This document shows positions 55,001 to 61,900 of a stretch of 64,000 nt of DNA, piece by piece (positions within the stretch are counted from its first letter, which is position 1; the number at the start of each line of letters is the position of its first letter). Source of the DNA: Pseudoduganella lutea (GTDB taxonomy: Bacteria > Pseudomonadota > Gammaproteobacteria > Burkholderiales > Burkholderiaceae_D); NCBI RefSeq assembly GCF_004209755.1, contig NZ_CP035913.1, positions 3,472,001 through 3,536,000 on the forward strand, written 5' to 3'. Position numbers and translations under genes: made by a program. Below the pieces are notes generated by a model. The model saw only the letters and a program-made list of their open reading frames with translations. It was not told where the DNA came from and searched no databases.

Positions 55001-56830
55001 AACGGCATGCTGTTGTCCGACAAGATCCGGCTGCTGGCCGCGTTCGACCACCGCCACATCTTCCTCGACCCGAACCCCGACACCGACCGGTCGTTCGCCG
55101 AGCGCCAGCGGCTGTTTGCGCTGCCCCGCTCGTCGTGGGAAGACTACGACAAGGGGCTGATCTCGGAAGGCGGCGGCGTGTATCCGCGCTCGCTGCGCAC
55201 CATCGAGCTGTCGCCGCAGATCCGCGCGGCGCTCGACATAGCCGAAACCGCGCTGTCGCCCGAGGAACTGATGCACCGCATCCTGCTGGCGCCGGTGGAC
55301 CTGTTCTACAACGGCGGCATCGGTACCTATATCAAGGCCTCCACGGAAACCAATGCGCAGGTGAAGGACCGCGCCAACGACCAGATCCGCGTCAACGGCA
55401 GCGAACTGCGCTGCAAGGTCGTGGGCGAGGGCGGCAACCTGGGTGCCACGCAGGCCGGCCGTATCGAGTTCGCGCTGGCCGGCGGGCGCATCTTCACCGA
55501 TGCGATCGACAATTCGGCCGGCGTGGATTGCTCCGACCACGAAGTGAATGCCAAGATCTGGCTCGACGTGGAAGTCAACGCGGGCCTGCTGACGGAAGAG
55601 CAGCGCAACCGCACGCTGAACGACATGACGGATGATATCGTGCGCCTCGTCCTGCGCGACAACACGCAGCAGACGCGCCTCCTGGTGCGCGAGCTGCAGG
55701 CGCAATCGGACATCACGGTGCAGAAGGGCTATGCAGCGCTGATCGCCAGCCTGGAAGAAGAAGGCGCGCTGTCGCGCGAGCTGGAGATGCTGCCTTCCGT
55801 GGCCGAACTGGCAAGGCGCAAGGGCGACAACCGCGGGCTGACGACGCCCGAACTGGCTGTCGTCATCGCCAACGTGAAGAACCGCTACAAGCGCCTGCTG
55901 GGCGTGTTGCCGCTGACCGAGGAAAGCTGGGCCGAAGCCGTGCTGCGGCCTTACTTCCCCGAACTGCTGGTGGCCACCCGTTCACCGCTGGCGCACCCGC
56001 TGGCCAACGCGATCCTGGCCACCGTGCTGGCCAACGAAGCGGTGAACCGCTGCGGCCCGCTGATGCTGCGCAACCTGGCGCAGGAACACGGCGTGGCGGA
56101 GACCGACGTGATCCTGGCGTGGGGCCAGGCATGGTCGGCGCTGAACCTGGACCCGGTCTTCAACACGCTCGATGCCGATGCGCTGGCCGTGCCGCGCGAG
56201 GTGTCGATGGCCGTCGATGCGCGCAGCCGCTCCGCGCTGCGGGCCGTGCTGGAAGGCGTCCTGGCGGTGCCGAAGGAACAGTTGCGCGGCAGCGGCGGCA
56301 TCGCCGAACTGGCCCGCCTGTTCGACGAGCCGGACATGGCTGGCCGCCTCGCACCGGACGGCACCACGTTCGAAGCCGACGCAGTGCCCGACACGAAGCC
56401 GGAATTCGCCGCGGCGTGGAAGGCACTGGAAGGCATCGAAGGCGTGTCGGCGTTCCTGTTCGCCGCACTGTCGGTGCAGCGGCCGGAAGGCATGGACCTG
56501 CCTGCGTTCCTGGCACTGGGCACCACGTTGCGCGCCAGGGCCGGTATCGCCGCGCTAGAGCGTGGCCTGAACCTGCCGGCCACCAGCAAATCGCAGGAAC
56601 AGTTGCGCAGCTATGCGCAGCAGGCATTGCGGCGTACGCAGCAGCGCCTGCTGGCGCAGGTGCTGGCCCGCGCCGCCGGCCATGGCGCCGGTGCCGTGGA
56701 TACCGTGATCGCGGCGCTGAACCTGCCAGCGTTCAGCGCACCGGCGGACCTGGAGCAGGCGATGCTGGATGTCTGGACCCTGTCCGAAGCCGTGAACACC
56801 GGCGGCTACGGCATGCAGAAGGCGGCCTGA
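52070..56830 (+). CDS. gdhB: NAD-specific glutamate dehydrogenase, large (180-kDa) type
   Basis: A 1586-residue enzyme that oxidatively deaminates glutamate to 2-oxoglutarate. The N-terminal third (about 1-600) has ACT-like regulatory domains, the catalytic domain (about 720-1250) includes [27 protein letters not shown] (about 788-814) and [12 protein letters not shown] (about 825-836), with the substrate-binding lysines, and a helical C-terminal region follows. Length is typical of the bacterial 180-kDa class. It sits inside the AST cluster, two bases before astE and 135 bases after astB. It would recycle the 2-oxoglutarate that AstC needs and dispose of the glutamate that AstC and AstE form. 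Confidence 0.95.
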   Translation: [1586 protein letters not shown]

Positions 56831-56831
56831 G

Positions 56832-57827
56832 ATGACGCAAGCGTTGCAAGACGGCCTGCCGGCGCCGGTGCGGGCCCTGGCCGAGGCGGATTTCTCGGCC
56901 GTCGCGCAGGCATTCGGTGCGGCCGGCTTCGCGGTGGCGGAGCCGGCGGACGGCATCGTGACGATCCGCCGGCCCGGCACGGTCCTGCCGGCGGTGCTGC
57001 TGTCGGTCGGCGTGCATGGCGATGAAACGGGCCCGATCGAGCTGACGGCTTACCTGCTCGATGCGCTGGCGCGCGAACCGCAGGCGCTGGCGGTGGATCT
57101 GATGGTCTGCGTGGGCAGCATCGGCGCGATCCGGGCCGGCAGGCGCTTCATCGACGCCGACCTGAATCGCATGTTCCGCGCCGAGCGGGGCAGCCTGGCC
57201 GGCACCGCCGAAGCGGCGCGGGCGGACGAGATGATCGCCGCCACCGCCGCCTTCTTTGCCGATGCCGGCCCGGAGCGCTGGCATCTCGACCTGCACACGG
57301 CCATCCGCGCGTCGCATTACCCCACGTTCGCGATCGTGCCGGAACTGATCGCCACGCCGGCGCGCGAGCGCCTGATCGGCTGGCTGGGCGAAGCGGGCAT
57401 CGGTGCCGTCATCCTGAACCGGGAAACGGCCGGCACGTACAGCTTCCACACGGCCGAGCACCACGGCGCCGCCGGCAGCACGGTGGAGCTGGGCCGCATC
57501 GGCACGCTGGGCCGCAACGACCTGGCGCAATTCGCCGCCGCCTCCGCCGCGCTGGACCGGCTGCTGCGCGGCCAGCCATCGCTGCCCGCCGGGCAGCAAC
57601 CGCATTTGTTCCGTGTCGCGCAAAACATCCTGAAGCTGTCCGACGGCTTCACCATGGCCTTCGGCAAGGAAACGCAGAACTTCACGCGACTGAAGCAGGG
57701 CGACGAGATCGCCCGCGACGGCGACACGGTCTACACGGTGCAGCACCCCGAGGAATTCGTCGTGTTCCCGAATCCCGACGTCCGCATCGGCCTGCGCGCC
57801 GGCATGATGGTCGTCCGTCTCGACTGA
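56832..57827 (+). CDS. astE: Succinylglutamate desuccinylase
   Basis: A 331-residue zinc enzyme of the AstE/aspartoacylase family, last AST step: succinylglutamate to glutamate and succinate. The zinc ligands are in SVGVHGDETGP (about 57-67) and HLDLHTAIRASHYP (about 154-167), and the catalytic Glu is in STVELGRIG (about 217-225). The ATG follows the gdhB stop by one base (TGAGATG), so translation is coupled. AST is therefore complete in this window. Confidence 0.94.
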   Translation: MTQALQDGLPAPVRALAEADFSAVAQAFGAAGFAVAEPADGIVTIRRPGTVLPAVLLSVGVHGDETGPIELTAYLLDALAREPQALAVDLMVCVGSIGAIRAGRRFIDADLNRMFRAERGSLAGTAEAARADEMIAATAAFFADAGPERWHLDLHTAIRASHYPTFAIVPELIATPARERLIGWLGEAGIGAVILNRETAGTYSFHTAEHHGAAGSTVELGRIGTLGRNDLAQFAAASAALDRLLRGQPSLPAGQQPHLFRVAQNILKLSDGFTMAFGKETQNFTRLKQGDEIARDGDTVYTVQHPEEFVVFPNPDVRIGLRAGMMVVRLD

Positions 57828-57853
57828 CCACATATGGCACTACAGCTCACCCC

Positions 57854-57950
57854 GTGTCCACCTTGGGGTCAGGCACAAAAGTGGACACAGCCTCGGCTGT
57901 TGAATGGTCGAGCTCGTGTCCGTTTCCGGGCCTGGCCCCAGGGTGGACAC
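57854..57950. repeat. Two adjacent hairpins with GTGTCCAC / GTGGACAC ends
   Basis: GTGTCCAC (57854-57861) with GTGGACAC (57881-57888) encloses TTGGGGTCAGGCAC; a second unit runs from GTGTCC (57916) to GGTGGACAC (57942-57950) and encloses CCTGGCCCCAGG. Each is about 35 bases. They lie between convergent genes and share the GGGGTCAGG theme with the other palindromes. Confidence 0.7.
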
Positions 57951-57971
57951 GGGCGCGGCTGTGGGGACGTA

Positions 57972-57997
57972 AAAAAAGCCACCGCGAGGGTGGCTTG
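57972..57997 (-). terminator. Intrinsic terminator of the small membrane protein gene
   Basis: On the minus strand AAGCCACC-CTCGC-GGTGGCTT followed by seven Ts, 17 bases beyond the stop of the gene at 58014. Confidence 0.82.
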
Positions 57998-58013
57998 TGA
58001 GGAGGGAGCTGGT

Positions 58014-58295
58014 TCAGGCGGAGGCGAACTGCGTGGCCCGCGCCTGGGATTTCTGTTCTCGCACCTTGCGCGTTGCCGGAGCATCCGGCAGGGTGGCCGA
58101 GGAGGCTGACGATGCCCGCGCGGTGGCCGGGCCTGGCGGTGTAACGGAAGGTTCACCGGCGCGGCTGTCGTCCGGCAGCCAGCGGACAATCGCCGCGGTC
58201 GCCACGACGGAGAGCAGCACGATGCCGGCGGCGGCCACCAGCATCAACGGATCGATGCGCGAAGAAGTGGTCGGGATCTTCTGGTACATCGTCAT
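58014..58295 (-). CDS. Small membrane protein, unknown function (93 aa)
   Basis: A 93-residue protein: short cytoplasmic start (MTMYQKIPTTSSRID), one helix (about 17-39, LMLVAAAGIVLLSVVATAAIV), then a Pro/Ser/Ala-rich tail ending in basic residues. AGGAGG lies five bases before the ATG, and the gene has its own terminator and an inverted repeat upstream, so it is likely real. No family is recognised. Confidence 0.65.
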   Translation of the reverse strand: MTMYQKIPTTSSRIDPLMLVAAAGIVLLSVVATAAIVRWLPDDSRAGEPSVTPPGPATARASSASSATLPDAPATRKVREQKSQARATQFASA

Positions 58296-58315
58296 CTCTT
58301 CCTCCTGTCTCGGTG

Positions 58316-58352
58316 CTATTGGTATGGGACAAGATTAGCCTTATACCAATAG
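58316..58352. promoter_or_regulatory. Inverted repeat upstream of the small membrane protein
   Basis: CTATTGGTAT and ATACCAATAG, perfect 10-base arms with a 17-base spacer, 20 to 57 bases before the minus-strand start. The half-sites resemble GntR-type operator halves. It may equally be a 5'-UTR hairpin. Confidence 0.5.
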
Positions 58353-58462
58353 GCGATCTACCCTTTCCCTGTATCAAAAGTAAGCACATGTAACGACGCT
58401 CGATAAAAGCAGGATCAGGCGATCTTGGCTACACTCGTCCGTACATCGTTGAAAGGAATTTC

Positions 58463-59587
58463 ATGAGTCAGCTTTTTTCACCGTACACGCTTGGCCAGAC
58501 GCCCTTGAAGAACCGCATCGCGATCGCGCCGATGTGCCAGTATTCCGCCACCGACGGCCTGCCTGCCGACTGGCACATGATCCACCTCGGCAGCCTGGCC
58601 CTGTCCGGCGCCGCGCTGCTGATCCTGGAAGCGACGGCCGTGTCGCCCGAAGGCCGCATTTCGGCGCAGGACCTGGGCCTGTGGTCGGACGAGCACCGCC
58701 GGGCGCTGCAACCGATCGTGGCGGCCATCCGCCGGCATTCGCCCATCGTGCTGGCCGTGCAGCTTGCCCATGCCGGCCGCAAGGCATCGTCCGCCGTGCC
58801 CTGGGAAGGCGGCGGCAATATCCTTGTGGAAGACGGCGGCTGGCAGACCGTGGCGCCCTCGGCGGTGCCGCATGCCGAAGATGAAACGGTGCCCGTGGCG
58901 CTCGATGACGCGGGCCTTGCAAAGGTAAAACAGGATTTCGTCGACGCCGCACGCCGCGTGCATGACCTCGGCATCGAGGCGATCGAACTGCATGGCGCGC
59001 ACGGCTACCTGCTGCACCAATTCCTCTCGCCGTTGTCCAACCAGCGAACGGACCGCTATGGCGGCTCGCTGGAAAACCGGATGCGTTTCCCGCTTGAAGT
59101 CTTTAAAGAAGTGCGTGCCGCGGTACCCCGCAGCGTCGCGGTGGGCATGCGGATCTCGGCATCGGACTGGGTCGAAGGCGGCTGGGATGTGGAACAGAGC
59201 GTGGTCTTCGCCAACGAACTGAAAAAGCTCGGCACCGACTTCATGCACGTGTCCAGCGGCGGCTTGTCGCCAAAGCAGAAGATTCCCGTCGGCCCGGGCT
59301 ACCAGGTCGGTTTTGCCGAGCGCATCCGTCGCGAGACGGGGTTGCCGACCATCGGCGTGGGCCTGATCACCGAGGCGGCGCAGGCCGAAGCCATCGTGGC
59401 GCAAGGCCAGGCCGACATGGTGGCACTGGCCCGGGGCATCCTGTACGATCCGCGCTGGCCATGGCATGCGGCCGCGCAACTGGGCGCGCAGGTCGACGCG
59501 CCGCCGCAATACTGGCGCTGCCAGCCGCACGACCAGAAACAGCTGTTCGGCGCGCCTCCCGTTACCTCTCGGCTGGGGCAGCGCTGA
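58463..59587 (+). CDS. Old Yellow Enzyme family NADH:flavin oxidoreductase
   Basis: A 374-residue FMN-dependent ene-reductase. The substrate-binding His pair is in IELHGAHGYLLHQFLSPLSNQRTDRYGGSLENR (about 174-206), and FMN contacts appear in IAPMCQYSATDGLP (about 19-32) and GLITEAAQAEAI. The CQY segment near the N-terminus and the length put it with the thermophilic-like YqjM/XenA branch. It reduces activated alkenes and nitro compounds; the natural substrate is unknown. AAAGGAATTTC precedes the ATG. Confidence 0.9.
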   Translation: MSQLFSPYTLGQTPLKNRIAIAPMCQYSATDGLPADWHMIHLGSLALSGAALLILEATAVSPEGRISAQDLGLWSDEHRRALQPIVAAIRRHSPIVLAVQLAHAGRKASSAVPWEGGGNILVEDGGWQTVAPSAVPHAEDETVPVALDDAGLAKVKQDFVDAARRVHDLGIEAIELHGAHGYLLHQFLSPLSNQRTDRYGGSLENRMRFPLEVFKEVRAAVPRSVAVGMRISASDWVEGGWDVEQSVVFANELKKLGTDFMHVSSGGLSPKQKIPVGPGYQVGFAERIRRETGLPTIGVGLITEAAQAEAIVAQGQADMVALARGILYDPRWPWHAAAQLGAQVDAPPQYWRCQPHDQKQLFGAPPVTSRLGQR

Positions 59588-59607
59588 TAACCGAACAAAG
59601 GGGAACG

Positions 59608-60261
59608 ATGCGCCATTACGACCTGCTGATCTTTGATTTCGACGGCACGCTGGCCGACAGCTTTCCCTTCTTCCTTGAAGTGTTCGATACCGTGGCGGAA
59701 GCGCACAGCTTCCGGCGCCTGGACCCTTCCCGCCTGGACGAACTGCGTGGCGCCGACCTGCCGCAGATCATGCGGCAGCTGGGCATGCCGCGCTGGAAGC
59801 TGCTGCCCGTGGCGATGCACTTCCGCACGCTGATGGCGCAAAGCATCGGCCGCATCCGCCTGTTCGACGGCGTGCCCGGCATGCTGCGCAATGCGGCGGC
59901 CGATGGCGTGCTGCTGGCCATCGTCAGCTCCAATTCCGAAGCCAACGTGCGTGCCGTGCTGGGCGAGCATGCGCGCCTGTTCTGCCATTTCGAATGCGGC
60001 GCGGCGTTGTTCGGCAAGCGCCGCCGCCTGCGCCGCGTGGTGCAGGGCAGCGGGCTGGCCAGCGAGCGCGTGCTGTGCGTGGGCGATGAAGTGCGCGACA
60101 TCGATGCCGCGCATGCCGAAGGCCTGGATTTCGGCGCGGTAGCCTGGGGCTACGCCAAGCCCGAAGCGCTGCGTGCGCGCGCGCCGAAGCTGATGTTCGG
60201 CAGCGTGGCCGACATGGCGGCGCAGCTCGCATGCGGCGAGAAATCGCCCTCCGCAAGTTGA
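59608..60261 (+). CDS. HAD-family hydrolase
   Basis: A 217-residue phosphatase of the haloacid dehalogenase superfamily. Motif I DFDGTLADS (about 9-17) has both Asp residues, motif II is VSSNSE (about 109-114), motif III has the Lys in FGKRRRLRRVV (about 136), and motif IV is GDEVRDIDAA (about 158-167). The helical cap makes it PGP-like. AAAGGGGAA precedes ATG 59608; 20 bases separate it from the OYE gene, so both are probably one transcript. Confidence 0.88.
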   Translation: MRHYDLLIFDFDGTLADSFPFFLEVFDTVAEAHSFRRLDPSRLDELRGADLPQIMRQLGMPRWKLLPVAMHFRTLMAQSIGRIRLFDGVPGMLRNAAADGVLLAIVSSNSEANVRAVLGEHARLFCHFECGAALFGKRRRLRRVVQGSGLASERVLCVGDEVRDIDAAHAEGLDFGAVAWGYAKPEALRARAPKLMFGSVADMAAQLACGEKSPSAS

Positions 60262-60309
60262 AGTATCTTTATTACCACTTGTTTTTTGCACACAAAATTC
60301 TCTTAGGGA

Positions 60310-60340
60310 AGTCGCGAAACTTGGCCCTATAATCGCGACT
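60310..60340. promoter_or_regulatory. Inverted repeat over the -10 of the permease promoter
   Basis: AGTCGCGA (60310-60317) and TCGCGACT (60333-60340) flank TATAAT (60328-60333), about 60 bases before the permease start. No good -35 is seen. A repressor or activator site at this promoter is likely. Confidence 0.45.
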
Positions 60341-60393
60341 TTGCCCGGCGTCACGAGCGCCACGGCCTTGAACACCCTGACAAGGAATCCCCT

Positions 60394-61899
60394 GTGAGCC
60401 AGACGCTGGTCCAGAAAATGACCCGTACCAAACCGGTCGCCGCCACTGCCGACACGAATCCGGAAACAGCCCCTGGCATCGGCATGGAAACGCCACATGC
60501 TCCCGGCGGCCTGGCCCGCTCGATGGGCCTGTTCTCGCTGACCATGATCGGCGTTGGCGCCACCATCGGTACCGGCATCTTCTTCACGATGGTCGAGGCG
60601 GTGCCGAAGGCCGGCCCCGCCGTGATCCTGTCGTTCCTGCTGGCCGCGCTGACGGCCGGCCTGACGGCGCTGTGCTACGCCGAACTGGCGTTCCGCATCC
60701 CCGCCTCCGGTTCCTCTTACTCGTTCGCCTATGCCACGGTCGGCGAATTCCTCGCCTTCATCATGGCCGCCTGCCTGCTGCTCGAATACGGGCTGGCCGC
60801 CAGCGCCACGGCGATCGGCTGGTCCGATTACCTGAATAATTTCCTGGGCAATGCCTTCAACTGGCACATACCCACGCTGCTGCGCACGCCGATGATCGTG
60901 TCGACACCGGAAGGCGTGGTGTTCAACTGGGGCCACGTCAACCTGCCGCCGATCATCCTGGTGGCGCTGTGCTGCTTCCTGCTTTCGCGCGGCGCCAAGG
61001 AATCGGCGCGCACCAATGCCGTCATGGTCATCATCAAGCTGGCGATCCTGCTGTTCTTCGTGGCCATCGCCTTCTCCGGCTTCGATGCCGCCAACTTCAC
61101 GCCGTTCTTCAAGGGGGAAGGCGAGAAGGGCCTGCTGGGCATGGCCGGCGTGACCGCCGCCGCCGGCACCGTGTTCTTCTCGTTCATCGGACTGGACACC
61201 GTGGCCACGGCGGGCGAGGAAGTGCACAACCCGAAGCGCAACGTCCCGCTGGGCATCCTTGCCGCGCTGGGCATCGTCACCGTGTTCTACCTGCTGGTGG
61301 CAACGGCCGCGATGGGCGCACAGCCGGCGCACATGTTCGAAGGACAGGAAGCGGGCCTGGCCGTGATCCTGCAGAACGTGACCGGGAAGGCGTGGCCGGC
61401 CCTGGTCCTGTCGGCCGGCGCGGTGATTTCCGTGTTTTCCGTGACGCTGGTGACGATCTACGGCCAGACCCGCATCCTGTACGCGATCTCGCGCGACGGC
61501 CTGATCTCGAAGGGTTTCCACAAGGTGAACCAGCGCACCGCCACGCCGGTGCTCAACACGATCATCGTCAGCGTCGTGGTGGCTTTCGTGGCCGGCTTCG
61601 TCGACGCCACCTTCCTGTGGGACATGGTCAGCATGGGCACGCTGACGGCGTTCATCCTGGTATCCATCGCGGTCCCGGTCATGCGCCGCAAGGAGCGCCG
61701 CGCCGGCACCTATACGAAGGGTGGCTTCCGCGTGCCGCTCGGCCCTTACCTCGTGCCCGGCCTGTCGGTCGCGGCATGCCTGTACCTGATGGTGGGCCTG
61801 TCGCACACCACACGCGTGATCTTCTCGATCTGGATGGCGGCTGCCGTCGTCACCTATTTCGCCTACGGCATCCGCAACTCCCGCCTCAACAAGATCTGA
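60394..61899 (+). CDS. APC-family amino-acid permease (cationic amino acid transporter type)
   Basis: A 501-residue, 12-helix permease. The first helix contains MGLFSLTMIGVGATIGTGIFFT (about 44-65), with the GxG loop that binds the substrate amino group, and helix 6 has TVFFSFIGLDTVATAGEEVHNPKRNVP (about 262-288). The layout matches the CAT/YfnA group. GTG 60394 with AAGGAA upstream is the start; the first 40 residues are an extended cytoplasmic leader. Arginine or lysine import would fit the AST genes upstream, but this is inference. Confidence 0.87.
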   Translation: MSQTLVQKMTRTKPVAATADTNPETAPGIGMETPHAPGGLARSMGLFSLTMIGVGATIGTGIFFTMVEAVPKAGPAVILSFLLAALTAGLTALCYAELAFRIPASGSSYSFAYATVGEFLAFIMAACLLLEYGLAASATAIGWSDYLNNFLGNAFNWHIPTLLRTPMIVSTPEGVVFNWGHVNLPPIILVALCCFLLSRGAKESARTNAVMVIIKLAILLFFVAIAFSGFDAANFTPFFKGEGEKGLLGMAGVTAAAGTVFFSFIGLDTVATAGEEVHNPKRNVPLGILAALGIVTVFYLLVATAAMGAQPAHMFEGQEAGLAVILQNVTGKAWPALVLSAGAVISVFSVTLVTIYGQTRILYAISRDGLISKGFHKVNQRTATPVLNTIIVSVVVAFVAGFVDATFLWDMVSMGTLTAFILVSIAVPVMRRKERRAGTYTKGGFRVPLGPYLVPGLSVAACLYLMVGLSHTTRVIFSIWMAAAVVTYFAYGIRNSRLNKI

Positions 61900-61900
61900 C

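Noticed and set aside
48797..55705. Very long minus-strand frames (1067 and 1221 codons) opposite aruG, astD, astB and gdhB
   Set aside because: They are shadows of strongly coding plus-strand genes in high-GC sequence, with low-complexity products and no family match.
57834..58109. A 91-codon frame after astE
   Set aside because: It reads through tandem hairpin repeats and the terminator of the opposite gene; composition is Gly/Arg-rich and not protein-like.
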